From: Clostridia bacterium
GTDB lineage: Bacteria > Bacillota > Clostridia > Oscillospirales > CAG-272
Length of the DNA stretch: 40,757 nt
Assembly (NCBI GenBank): GCA_017503105.1
Contig: JAFVTS010000020.1
Location: 1 to 40,757 of the forward strand
Direction: 5' to 3'
Every line of letters begins with the position of its first letter. Position 1 is the first letter of the stretch. The notes beneath the pieces are model-generated. The model was not told where the DNA came from, did no database searches, and saw only the letters and a program-made list of their open reading frames with translations. A program made the translations under genes and the position numbers. Below, piece after piece: positions 15,801 through 24,225 of this stretch.

Positions 15801-18800
15801 CCCCGACCCGAACGGTTACAGAGATATAATCACCGATCTCATTGATGAGATCAAGGCTCTTATCGTTGATAAAAACGCACCCGATCCCAACGGATACAGA
15901 CCCGTGATCAGCGACTTCATTGATGATTACTGTGTAGACAAGTTCGGACTTACTTACGAAGCGCTTCTTGATGAGATCGATATCTTCAAGAGTCAGTTCA
16001 TCGTAAGCTACGACGATACCCTTAAAAACACCGGTGAATTCTCGCCTAAGGATATTCTTCTTATGATCAAGTCCGTGAAGATGGGCGAGCACGGAGGAAC
16101 TCTTTACGAGATCTACGGTGATGAAACCACCGGAACCACTCAGTTCTTCGTTGCTAATCTCGTAGAACTGTTCAATACCCTTCCTACGATAGACGAGCTT
16201 GCTCTTATGAGTGCTGAGGAGATGAACCTCGTTTACGACTTCTACGTAAATACGCAGTACGGCGATTGCGATTTCAACATCGCGCTCGTTGCATCCGAGG
16301 AAGCATACGATTACATTCACCGCGCGGCAGGAGTTGTTGCCGATCACGTTGATTATTCCTTCGACTTGACCAACGGACTCTTTGCTGACGTTGAAATGCC
16401 CGCCATCTTCACCGCAGCCGTTCTTAAGGCTTGCGAGTCGGGCAGAATTCCCGAGGATCTTAAGGATAAGGTCTTCACCGTAATTTCCAAGAACCCCGAC
16501 GAGGCATATACGTTCTTTACCGAGCTTGAATATGCCGATATCATCACCTTACTTGAAAAGATAGATTTCGAGGACATCCTTAATAAGGATCAGATAGCTA
16601 AGTTTGTAAATCTCGTAGATCCCTATATCACTCAGGTGGATCTCGATACTCTTACGAACGAGGAGCTTATCGCAAAGCTTGAGCAGTACGCAGGTCATTT
16701 CAACACTCTTAAGAACTACGTGGCAAGAATCTATTCGAAGGTTCCCGCCGCTCTTAAGACGAAAGATATATTTGACCTTTACGACGGCAACGGAGTATTC
16801 TCCATAGATGCTGATGCTAATAATATAAATGTAGCAGACAGCTTATATAAGCTTGTTTCCAGATTCAACGAGGATCTTGCTCTCGCACTTTCGACGGCTC
16901 TCGATATCAAGACTCTTGATATCGCGGCAGACGTCACCGTTTCCTTCACCGACATTTACAGCGTAGAGTTCTATCAGCCCGGTGAAACCGAGTCTTACAG
17001 AAGAGGATTCCTTCCCGCAGGCGCTGATCTCTCCGCATTCGCGGACGTAACGGAAATAAACGGCGAGCCCGTTCTTGCTTGGGTCGAATTTACGACCACG
17101 AGAGCTCTTGGCACGGTAGGCAAGGTTCTTACAGAGATGCCCGAGGGCGACGTTAAGATAATGGCACTCGTTAAGGAAAGCGTAACGAGCCCCGACGACG
17201 TAGCGGCAGAGGCAGACGGAACCGTTTACGACCTTACCGCGGGCGTTAGCGCAAATATTGATCTTGCGAGCATCGCAGGCGTACAGGTCGCTTATCAGTG
17301 GTATAAGGACGGTGCCGCTATCAGCGGAGCTTTGGCAGACACCTATCCCGTTTCTCTTCCTACCGACAGCGGCGAGTATTACTGCGTGATTACGATCACT
17401 GCCGATATAGACGGTGAGACGACCGTTCTCGCTGAATATACCACGGACACGGCAACGGTTCAAATCGACGAGCGTATCGTTATTGACGTAGACCTTGACG
17501 ACATCAAGCTTCTCCCTGCGGAAATTATCTATAACGGCTCACTTCAGACGGTAACTCTTTCCGCATATGACGGAACGTACATTCTTATGACTATCATTGA
17601 CGGTGCGAGCGGTACGAATGCAGGTACTTACACCGCACAGGTCAAGATCGAAGTCCTTGATGAATATAAGCATCATACCTATATCCGTATTAACGGGGTA
17701 GAGTACCAGGTTTACGATCAGCACTTTATCGATTGGGAAATTAAGCGCGCGAAGGTAGAGGTTACCGATAACGGACTTATCGGCGACGTTGCGGAGACCT
17801 ACGACGGAACCGAAAAGGAAGTAAGCTTCGACGTTACTCACGCGGCTCCCGACGGAGTTCTCGTCATCACTACCACGGGCAACAAGGCAACGAACGCAGG
17901 CAGCTACACCGCAGAGCTTGAGATCGCACTCGATCCCACGGTAGCGGCAAACTACGAGCTTTGGGTAAACGGCGTGCTTTACGACACTACGCCTTATACC
18001 GCAAGCGCGACTTGGGAAATTAAGCGCGCGAAGGTAGAGGTTACCGATAACGGACTTATCGGCGACGTTGCGGAGACCTACGACGGAACCGAAAAGGAAG
18101 TAAGCTTCGACGTTACTCACGCAGCTCCCGACGGAGTTCTCGTCATCACTACCACGGGCAACAAGGCAACGAACGCAGGCAGCTACACCGCAGAGATTGA
18201 GATCGCACTTGATCCCACGGTAGCGGCAAACTACGAGCTTTGGGTAAACGGCGTGCTTTACGACACCACGCCTTACACCGCAAGCGCGGCTTGGGAGATC
18301 GGGCGTCAGAGAACGGACGTTACTATCTCGGGCCTTGTAAATGCTGACGACCTCGTTTATAACGCAAACGATCAGACCGTAACGTTTGACTCGGTTTACG
18401 GTACTGCGGTAGAGTATACCGTAACGGGTAACGTTCAGAAGAATGCAGGAACTTATGAAGCAAAAGCAAGCTTCAAGCTTACCGATAACAACTACGTTCT
18501 TTACGTGAACGGAGCAGAGGATGCCGACGGTATCTTCGAGTTTACGGCAACCTGGTCTATCGCAAGATTTACCATAGTTAACGAAGGCTTTATAACCAAA
18601 GAAACCGAGTACAACGAAGAAGAGCAGGTATTCCTTCTTGATTTCGTTCTTCCCGACGCTGATGCTCTTGAAGTAGTTTATAAGAACAACAAGGCTACCA
18701 ACGCGGGCACGTACACGATGGAGGCGATCTACAATATCGCAGCCGCACACGCAAATAATTACGTTATCGTAGATGAGCTCGGTAACGAGCTTGCACAGCC

Positions 18801-21800
18801 CGTAACGCTTGTTTGCGTATGGACTATCACCAAGAGAGTTATTGAAACAGGCGACTTCCTTGACGCTCTCGTACAAAACGAATTCGTATACGACGGCACC
18901 GAGAAGAGCGCGACTCTTAAGAACCTTGGAATTCTTAATGACTTCGCTATCGATCTGTTCACTTCCGATAAGGGAACTAACGTCGGTACGTACAGAGCTA
19001 TTCTTATCATAACGCTTGAGGACACCGATAACAACGTCTTCGTTGATGACGACGGAAATCATATCACCTCCAAGCACTACGAGCTTCCTTGGTCGATCAC
19101 TCCCAAGGCTGTAAACGTAGGCGATCTTGACGTTTCTCTTGAAGTGTCAGACTTCGTCTTCGACGGTCAGTCGCACTCCGTTGAGCTTAAGGATCTTCCT
19201 TATTACATCATAGCAGAGCTTAGCGGTGACGTAGTAATGACCGAAAAGGGCACTTACACCGTAACCGCAACCATTCGCGCTGACGGCAACCATATGCTCA
19301 TTGACGCGACGGGCGCCGTTGTTTCCGAGTTTACCGTTCCTCTTACTTGGACCATCTCTTCCGAGAAGGTTTACGTAGAGATCGGAAATCTTGTAAATTC
19401 CACGGGTCTTATCTATAACGGTACTGTTCAGTCAGTATCCTTTGATAAGCTTGTATACGATCCCGCACTCGTTAACGTAACAATAACAGGTCTTTCCGCT
19501 ACAGGCGCCGGTGACCATACCGTAACCGTTAACGTTTCTCTCAAGAATCCCGACAATTACGAGCTCGTTATTCTCGGCGAAACCACTCATACTTGGTCTA
19601 TCGCAAAGAAAACGGTCGTAGTAGAGATCGGCACTCTTACCAACGCGACAGGACTTGTTTATAACGGTGCTGTTCAGTCCGTAAGCTTTGATAAGCTTTC
19701 GTATGACGCAGATCTCGTTAAGGTAACGGTCAGCGGACTTTCCGCTATAAATGCGGGAAGCAACTATACGGCATTCGTAAACGTTGAGCTGCTTGATACG
19801 GCAAACTACGAACTCAAGGTTATAGGTGCGCAGAGCCAGAGCTGGTCCATCGCTCCCGCAAGAATTGACGCGACCATAGGTCAGCTTCTTAATGCTACGG
19901 GCCTTGTTTACAACGGTTCGTCTTACCTCGTTTCCTTCGATAACGTGAAGTATGATCCCAAGCTCGTGAACTTCGAGCTCGTCGGCAACAAGCAAACGGG
20001 CGCGGGAAGCTACGAGGCAAAGGCTGTATTCACTCTCAAGGATACGCTTAACTACGACCTCTACGTAAATGGCGTTTACGCAGGTGATTCTTATGAGCAG
20101 ACCGCTAAGTGGTCCATCGCAAGAAAGTCTGTTACCGTTGAGATCGGTAATCTTGTAAACGCAGACGGTCTCGTTTACAACGGCAAGCTTCAGTCTGTTA
20201 CCTTTGACAAGATCGTATACGATCCCGCTCTCGTAACTATGACCGTTGAGGGCAACTCCGCTACGGCGGCAGGTGAGTACGAGGCAAAGGTAGTATTCGA
20301 GCTCCTTGACTCCGCAAACTATCAGCTCAACGTTATAGGAAATACTACGGGTCACACCTGGTCTATCGCAAAGGCAAGAGCAGACGTAGCGTTTGACGCT
20401 CTTGCAAACGCAAGCGGCCTTGTTTACAATGCTGCTACGCAGACTGTCAACTTCGCAAACGTAAATTATCCCCGCGATCTCGTTACCTACACCGTAACCG
20501 GCAATTCGGCAATAGATGCAGGTGACTATACCGCAGCTATCAAGTTCGTCGTTAACGATTCCGATAATTACGACCTCTTTGTAAACGGCGTTCTCGCTGA
20601 GGGCGGTGAATATGAATTCACCGAGGATTGGTCTATCGCAAAGGCTGATATTTATGCCGAGTTCGACGTTACCTTCGATAACGATTACGACTTTACTTAC
20701 GACGGAGAAGAGAAGAACGTAAGCTTCACCGTAAACAAGCTTTGGTTCGACAGTGCTCTTTCCAATATCGTAAGTGTTGAGTACGTCGGAACAAGCGCTA
20801 CCAACGCGGATGAGTACACCGCTTACGCAAGATTCGTCCTCGCTGAGGAATACCGTAACAATTACGCGCTTTACATCAACGGCGATCTTTGCGCCGAGGG
20901 CGTATATACCGTTTCCGCAGATTGGGAGATCAAGCCCGTAAAGGTTTCTTACAAGGATCTTATTAACGGAGATCTCGTGCTTGAATATAACGGCAAGAGA
21001 CAGTCCGTGAAGTTCGATCTCGGTGAGTATGTTGATTTTATCAATGTGACTTACTCCGGAAATGCCGCTAAGGATATCGGCGTTTACACTCTTACTGCTA
21101 CCTTCAGTGTTAAAGACGAGTATATAGGCAATTACGTTCTCGTTGACGAGGACGGCAACATCTCCGATACGATGGTTTATACTGCCGATTGGGAGATCGC
21201 AAAGACTAACGTCACTCTTGATTCTGTAAGCTTCGAGGATCTCACGGTAGATTGCAACGGAACTAAGCAGTCCATCACCCTTACCGGCACGCTTCCCGCA
21301 GGTGTTAGCGTTAAGTACTTCAACAATGAACACGTAAAGGTTGGCGTTTATAAGGCTACTGCCGTTATCACGGTTGATGACCCCGAGCTTTACACCATCG
21401 ACGGACAGACTTCCGTAACTCTTGAGGCTGTACTTACCATAGTCGCAGCACCTCGGACGTTTAACGTCACCGATTCGACAGGAAAGGTGATAGCAGAGGT
21501 TACCGCTCACGACGGAATGGTTGCTCCCGACGTTGATCTTTCTACGGTTGACATCTCGTTCGCATACGATACTTGCGAGTTCGCTGAGCACTTCGACGTC
21601 AAGTACGGTGGAAAGGTTGCAAAGATATACCTCGCTTACGATCTCAACTTCGTTGATAAGAACGGTGACAGATGCACGGTCGACGACACCTTTACCGTAA
21701 GAATAGCACTTCCCGACAGCATTAAGAACAATCCTAACCTTATTCTTCTTTACATCAATGATGAGGGTGTAGCTGAGCAGGAGCTCGCTTACACTATCGA

Positions 21801-23427
21801 TAACGGTTATATTACCTTCAACACAGATCACTTCTCGGCATACGCTGTTGCTGAAGCTGTTGACGCTCCTGTCACGGATGAGAGCTCGTTCCCCTGGTGG
21901 ATCATTCTCATTATCGTAGGCGGCATTATCATAATCGTAGTCGTAATAATCATTATAAAGAAAAAGCGTTCGGGTCCCTCTGATCCCACCGAACCCACGG
22001 AAGAACTTCCCGAGGACGGAGCAGAGACCGAAGAGCCTGAAGAAGAATCCCTTCCCGAAGAGGAAGCTCCCATAGCGGAGCTTCCCCCTCTGGATGAAGC
22101 TTTCGCAGAAGAGGCGCCCGCCGAGGAGCCTGCAGTCGAAGAGGCTGTCGCAGAAGAGGCGCCCGTCGAGGAGCCCGCAGTTGAAGAGGCTGTCGCAGAA
22201 GAGGCACCCGTCGAGGAGCCCGCAGTTGAAGAGACTGTCGCAGAAGAGGCACCCGTCGAGGAGCCCGTAGTCGAAGAGGCTGTCGCAGAAGAGGAGCCCG
22301 TCGAGGAGCCCGCAGTTGAAGAGGCTGTCGCAGAAGAGGCACCCGTCGAGGAGCTCGTAGTCGAAGAGGCTGTCGCAGAAGAGGCACCCGTCGAAGAGCC
22401 CGCAGTCGAAGAGACTGCCGCAGAGGAGGCACCCGTTGCTGAAAAGTCAGCGGAGGAATCCGGCGAGGTCATCATCGCTATCGCACCCGAAACAAAGGGC
22501 GACGAGGACGAAAGCATAGGGCAGAGGATCATCAACGGTGAAGTCGTTCTCGTAAGCTACAGAAGCTCCTATATGTCAAGACTCATTCAGGCAGACTCCG
22601 AAATACAGGATTATTACACCGTTATCAAGAACACGCTCCTTTCTTACGAGGGCGTAAAGGCGAGAACGAGCTGGAACTTTGAATCCTTCAACAAGGGCAG
22701 AGTTCAGTGCGCGAAGATCAACCTTAAGGGCAGATCGCTTCTCGTTTATATAGGTCTTGATCCCAACGAGTATAACATCAATAAGTATCACTTCGTTGAC
22801 GTTTCCGACAAGCCTAAGTTCGAAAAGGTTCCTATGCTTATGAAGGTAAAGAGCGACAGAGGACTTAAGTACGTTCTTGAGCTTATCGAGGAAATGATGA
22901 ACAAGAATCAGATACCTCAGGGACCTATGCCCACTGACGATTATCATATGCCTTACGAAACTACCGAAGAGCTCGTTAAGAGAGACCTCGTGAAGGTTAT
23001 TCTTCCTCCCGGTGTAACTCTTGATGAAAATGCAAATATCGGCAGACTTGACGTAGGTGAAATGCTTGATAACGCAAACGGCGAAAAGACCGAGCTCCAC
23101 GTTGACGCGGAGCACGCTGATGAACTTCTCACCGATGAAGAGGCAGAAGCAAGCATCGAAATGATCGAAAGGACCGAGTCCGAACCGAGAGACGGTAAGC
23201 TTGCCGAGGTCAATCTTGATACCATTTGTGATAACTTTGACGACGGCGAAACCGTTGATCTCAACGCTTTGCAGGAAAAACGCATCGTAAGCAAGAGCGC
23301 AGGAAGAATCAAGGTTATAGCTCGCGGAATTATGACCAAGCGTCTTATCATCATCGCAGATAAGTTCTCGCTCCAGGCTGTAAAGATGATCACTCTTGCA
23401 GGCGGCGTTGCCGAGCAGTACAAGTAA
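12892..23427 (+). CDS. Giant surface protein: short repeats, Ig-like and MBG modules, TM helix, uL15-like cytoplasmic tail
   Basis: The frame is open from a GTG at 12880, but that triplet lies in the TGAGGT ribosome binding site; the ATG at 12892 is the likely start (3511 residues). Order: signal peptide (1-31); 12-residue acidic aromatic repeats (about 222-366); helical region; 13 repeats of 26 residues containing PNGYR (681-1018); an Ig-like domain (about 1442-1527, YQWYKDG and DSGEYYC); 15 MBG/YDG-type modules (about 1530-2853, each with Y-[DN]-G, a NAGTYTA-like strand and a final W-x-I); a beta domain ending DHFSAYAVAE; a TM helix (about 3002-3026); a stop-transfer KKKR; a Glu/Pro-rich repeat; and a cytoplasmic tail of about 300 residues. 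Residues 3438-3511 resemble the C-terminal half of ribosomal protein uL15. It should span the membrane once with its N-terminus outside. Adhesion is inferred; the role of the tail is unknown. Confidence 0.88.
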   Translation: MKTISKHLKAVVVLLLALVMLCSVSFTAIAAVTDGESQQTQQTKSTVLPDNTGEGENITGWLDITYGKDGVTLTLTPDIAEIKGITKNELTSLVSTLVEAFKTVVISDIKDDFIAGGESITSADFVDKAMDLYLDEVGYASAMDFFKDLVDPLFADVVREDFIDYACDLLGTSIKLGVVDPADLPTGEKLGEKITQYVEDTVNDYIDEYIDGNITDLIDIVFDEHGDVFIDKYFDEYLDVFVDKYFDEYLGKFIDTYFETYLGDFIDTYFDKYLGDFIDTYFDKYFADFIDSNLSAFVDKYLDEKLVSFVDTYFDKYLADFIDTYFDKYLGDFIDTYFEDNLDSFIDTYFDENLDTITGKYLDELFGASATYNGEVEEMLRDKMQLSVAEYIKDHVFNYLDNNVGTDEVDKIIEKYIKKKVHEELVGSPADPGLVDEYIDGTMTSSDPLYNFITDRLQSYIEDHFLNDGGYEDYVDDYIAYVKNGGTGDAIYDEVTNDIDNSIGIWVAEVIEFKKNGTPVSSTNRIVDVLSAYTATSLETAWSTDEAAIRAEIWTELLADDTLLEGVVTDDLESFWDKHEDDHDFIKEYAGNLWTGANHDELLAEIEEMILDSNTCKHTIIDSLFVDDLGNLKVDFTIDHLKEMLVGLDSGEQALLRAEIEAAFETAVDGAVTELKAVIADSTLADPNGYRAMVDAVVAEAKAIVLDETLADPNGYRAMIEDVKADVKAVMTDETLADPNGYRDIINDVIDEVKAVIADDTLADPNGYRDIVGDVVDEIKAVIADDTLPDPNGYRDVVDDVIDEVKAVMADATLADPNGYRAMINDVKAEIKAVMADATLADPNGYRDVINDVIDEVKAVIADDTLADPNGYRDIVNDVVDEVKAVIADDTLADPNGYRDIVNDVVDEVKAVIADDTLADPNGYRDIVNDVVDEIKAVMADDTLPDPNGYRDIITDFVDELKALMSDDTLPDPNGYRDIITDLIDEIKALIVDKNAPDPNGYRPVISDFIDDYCVDKFGLTYEALLDEIDIFKSQFIVSYDDTLKNTGEFSPKDILLMIKSVKMGEHGGTLYEIYGDETTGTTQFFVANLVELFNTLPTIDELALMSAEEMNLVYDFYVNTQYGDCDFNIALVASEEAYDYIHRAAGVVADHVDYSFDLTNGLFADVEMPAIFTAAVLKACESGRIPEDLKDKVFTVISKNPDEAYTFFTELEYADIITLLEKIDFEDILNKDQIAKFVNLVDPYITQVDLDTLTNEELIAKLEQYAGHFNTLKNYVARIYSKVPAALKTKDIFDLYDGNGVFSIDADANNINVADSLYKLVSRFNEDLALALSTALDIKTLDIAADVTVSFTDIYSVEFYQPGETESYRRGFLPAGADLSAFADVTEINGEPVLAWVEFTTTRALGTVGKVLTEMPEGDVKIMALVKESVTSPDDVAAEADGTVYDLTAGVSANIDLASIAGVQVAYQWYKDGAAISGALADTYPVSLPTDSGEYYCVITITADIDGETTVLAEYTTDTATVQIDERIVIDVDLDDIKLLPAEIIYNGSLQTVTLSAYDGTYILMTIIDGASGTNAGTYTAQVKIEVLDEYKHHTYIRINGVEYQVYDQHFIDWEIKRAKVEVTDNGLIGDVAETYDGTEKEVSFDVTHAAPDGVLVITTTGNKATNAGSYTAELEIALDPTVAANYELWVNGVLYDTTPYTASATWEIKRAKVEVTDNGLIGDVAETYDGTEKEVSFDVTHAAPDGVLVITTTGNKATNAGSYTAEIEIALDPTVAANYELWVNGVLYDTTPYTASAAWEIGRQRTDVTISGLVNADDLVYNANDQTVTFDSVYGTAVEYTVTGNVQKNAGTYEAKASFKLTDNNYVLYVNGAEDADGIFEFTATWSIARFTIVNEGFITKETEYNEEEQVFLLDFVLPDADALEVVYKNNKATNAGTYTMEAIYNIAAAHANNYVIVDELGNELAQPVTLVCVWTITKRVIETGDFLDALVQNEFVYDGTEKSATLKNLGILNDFAIDLFTSDKGTNVGTYRAILIITLEDTDNNVFVDDDGNHITSKHYELPWSITPKAVNVGDLDVSLEVSDFVFDGQSHSVELKDLPYYIIAELSGDVVMTEKGTYTVTATIRADGNHMLIDATGAVVSEFTVPLTWTISSEKVYVEIGNLVNSTGLIYNGTVQSVSFDKLVYDPALVNVTITGLSATGAGDHTVTVNVSLKNPDNYELVILGETTHTWSIAKKTVVVEIGTLTNATGLVYNGAVQSVSFDKLSYDADLVKVTVSGLSAINAGSNYTAFVNVELLDTANYELKVIGAQSQSWSIAPARIDATIGQLLNATGLVYNGSSYLVSFDNVKYDPKLVNFELVGNKQTGAGSYEAKAVFTLKDTLNYDLYVNGVYAGDSYEQTAKWSIARKSVTVEIGNLVNADGLVYNGKLQSVTFDKIVYDPALVTMTVEGNSATAAGEYEAKVVFELLDSANYQLNVIGNTTGHTWSIAKARADVAFDALANASGLVYNAATQTVNFANVNYPRDLVTYTVTGNSAIDAGDYTAAIKFVVNDSDNYDLFVNGVLAEGGEYEFTEDWSIAKADIYAEFDVTFDNDYDFTYDGEEKNVSFTVNKLWFDSALSNIVSVEYVGTSATNADEYTAYARFVLAEEYRNNYALYINGDLCAEGVYTVSADWEIKPVKVSYKDLINGDLVLEYNGKRQSVKFDLGEYVDFINVTYSGNAAKDIGVYTLTATFSVKDEYIGNYVLVDEDGNISDTMVYTADWEIAKTNVTLDSVSFEDLTVDCNGTKQSITLTGTLPAGVSVKYFNNEHVKVGVYKATAVITVDDPELYTIDGQTSVTLEAVLTIVAAPRTFNVTDSTGKVIAEVTAHDGMVAPDVDLSTVDISFAYDTCEFAEHFDVKYGGKVAKIYLAYDLNFVDKNGDRCTVDDTFTVRIALPDSIKNNPNLILLYINDEGVAEQELAYTIDNGYITFNTDHFSAYAVAEAVDAPVTDESSFPWWIILIIVGGIIIIVVVIIIIKKKRSGPSDPTEPTEELPEDGAETEEPEEESLPEEEAPIAELPPLDEAFAEEAPAEEPAVEEAVAEEAPVEEPAVEEAVAEEAPVEEPAVEETVAEEAPVEEPVVEEAVAEEEPVEEPAVEEAVAEEAPVEELVVEEAVAEEAPVEEPAVEETAAEEAPVAEKSAEESGEVIIAIAPETKGDEDESIGQRIINGEVVLVSYRSSYMSRLIQADSEIQDYYTVIKNTLLSYEGVKARTSWNFESFNKGRVQCAKINLKGRSLLVYIGLDPNEYNINKYHFVDVSDKPKFEKVPMLMKVKSDRGLKYVLELIEEMMNKNQIPQGPMPTDDYHMPYETTEELVKRDLVKVILPPGVTLDENANIGRLDVGEMLDNANGEKTELHVDAEHADELLTDEEAEASIEMIERTESEPRDGKLAEVNLDTICDNFDDGETVDLNALQEKRIVSKSAGRIKVIARGIMTKRLIIIADKFSLQAVKMITLAGGVAEQYK
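13555..13990 (+). repeat. Tandem 36-bp repeats encoding a 12-residue acidic aromatic motif
   Basis: About a dozen units encode variants of GDFIDTYFDKYL in frame in the second giant gene. The pattern is very rich in Asp, Phe, Tyr and Ile, and one unit is shortened to 8 residues. I do not recognise a named family; the spacing suggests an amphipathic helical or solenoid structure. Confidence 0.85.
14932..15945 (+). repeat. Thirteen 78-bp repeats encoding a 26-residue PNGYR motif
   Basis: The unit encodes roughly D-D-T-L-A-D-P-N-G-Y-R followed by an acidic helix ending DEVKAVIA. Units starting at 15511 and 15589 differ at one base over 78, so this part of the array is young or being homogenised. 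The last unit is divergent and merges into unique sequence. Confidence 0.92.
17735..18292 (+). repeat. Two nearly identical 279-bp MBG modules in tandem
   Basis: The segments 17735-18013 and 18014-18292 differ at only about 6-8 positions by eye, while the other MBG modules of this gene are much more diverged. They encode 93 residues each, containing YDGTEKEV and ATNAGSYTAE. Confidence 0.9.
22096..22440 (+). repeat. 45-bp tandem repeat encoding a Glu/Pro-rich 15-mer
   Basis: Units start at 22096, 22141, 22186, 22231, 22276, 22321, 22366 and 22411 (the last is partial and diverged). Each encodes a variant of EEAVAEEAPVEEPAV. The array lies just inside the predicted TM helix, so it should be a flexible acidic cytoplasmic linker. 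Its near-identity makes length variation between strains likely. Confidence 0.92.
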
Positions 23428-23452
23428 TGCTTTATAGCTTAAAGCTTATATA

Positions 23453-23488
23453 AAAAATGACGAAGAGCGCAAGCTCTTCGTCATTTTT
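23453..23488. terminator. Bidirectional terminator between convergent genes
   Basis: A perfect 16-bp stem (23453-23468 with 23473-23488) with a GCAA loop has A-run and T-run flanks, so it can stop transcription from both sides. It separates the second giant gene from the minus-strand gene ending at 23520. Confidence 0.9.
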
Positions 23489-23519
23489 CTTTTCGTTATT
23501 TCTTGGAACAAATCAAATA

Positions 23520-24095
23520 TCAGAAGGTGTCGATGAATTTGATATTGACTTGCTTATATCCGTTTTCCGTCGTAGCTGAGGTTATTATAACGAGGTCGTC
23601 CTCGTATTTCTTTTCGTCGCTCTTTATAAGCTCGTCGGCTGTCTGTGCGTCAAGACAGTAAAATTTCAATACCTTCTTTAATGCGCGCTTTCCGCCGACC
23701 GCCTTTGCTCTGAAAAGATTGATGTCGGGGATGCTTCCGTCCTCGCTCGGTGAAAGCCAATCAAGCTGCGCGAGCACTCCGTCGTTGCCGAAAAGCTCGA
23801 CCAGTATTTTTCTTTTGGGCAGAAGTGTGAGCGTCAGAGTTTTTCCTTCGTTGATCATAACCCGCTCTCTTGAAGAGAATAGTCCGATGGTTCTGACCTC
23901 GTCAAATCCAAGCCCGACAGCCCTGAACAGATACACGAAAGTAAATATTATGCATCCTGCGAGGAATATGATCAGCGGATAAAACTTAAACAGGTCCTCT
24001 GAATAATCGTTAAGCCGGATTGCTACCGTCATTACGGCGAGCATAGGTATCACTACCCAAAAGTATCGCATTTTAGTTCCGAATAAAAACTTCAT
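23520..24095 (-). CDS. Hypothetical membrane protein with two TM helices
   Basis: I do not recognise this 191-residue protein. Residues about 10-27 and 38-60 are hydrophobic and form a TM hairpin. The rest is a soluble domain of about 125 residues, beta-rich at first (KTLTLTLLPKRKILVELFG), with a helical stretch (KRALKKVLKFYCL) and another beta stretch at the end. The arrangement resembles small bacterial PH-like or YcxB-like membrane proteins, but this is only a resemblance in layout. A GGAG site stands 8 bases before the ATG. It has its own promoter and a stop close to the bidirectional terminator, so it is probably monocistronic. Confidence 0.75.
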   Translation of the reverse strand: MKFLFGTKMRYFWVVIPMLAVMTVAIRLNDYSEDLFKFYPLIIFLAGCIIFTFVYLFRAVGLGFDEVRTIGLFSSRERVMINEGKTLTLTLLPKRKILVELFGNDGVLAQLDWLSPSEDGSIPDINLFRAKAVGGKRALKKVLKFYCLDAQTADELIKSDEKKYEDDLVIITSATTENGYKQVNIKFIDTF

Positions 24096-24142
24096 TATGT
24101 ACTCCGATATTTATATTTCCGCCGGAGCGGTATCCGTTATGT

Positions 24143-24181
24143 CATATCAGAAACGGAACGTTCAATGCCGTGTTTGATATG
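24143..24181. promoter_or_regulatory. Long inverted repeat in the leader of the two-TM protein gene
   Basis: Two 14-base arms (24143-24156 and 24168-24181) pair except at two positions, around an 11-base loop. The element lies between the -10 box (24197-24202) and the start codon of the minus-strand gene. It could be an operator or an attenuator-like hairpin; there is no T-run after it. Confidence 0.5.
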
Positions 24182-24196
24182 ATGCTCTTAAATATT

Positions 24197-24225
24197 AGTA
24201 TATCACGTTTTCCGAGTCATTTCAA
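24197..24225 (-). promoter_or_regulatory. Promoter of the two-TM protein gene, overlapping the rhamnosidase stop
   Basis: On minus, TTGAAA (24220-24225) and TATACT (24197-24202) are 17 bp apart. The -35 box overlaps the stop codon of the rhamnosidase gene (24222-24224). No rhamnosidase terminator is visible, so both genes may also be read on one transcript. Confidence 0.7.

Noticed and set aside
14932-15945. Regular direct repeats that could suggest a CRISPR array
   Set aside because: The 78-bp period is an exact multiple of three, the whole unit is conserved without variable spacers, and it lies in a long open frame.
13408-16347. A 979-codon open frame on minus, opposite the second giant gene
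   Set aside because: It is the antisense of the repeat-rich coding strand, with low-complexity repeats and no ribosome binding site or promoter. Biased codon use in the sense gene keeps the reverse frame open.
19432-21831. A 799-codon open frame on minus, opposite the MBG modules
   Set aside because: Same explanation: it is the repeat antisense frame, without start signals.
23203-23427. A genuine ribosomal protein L15 gene
   Set aside because: The similarity covers only the C-terminal half, is in frame with the giant surface protein, and has no start signal or ribosomal gene neighbours.
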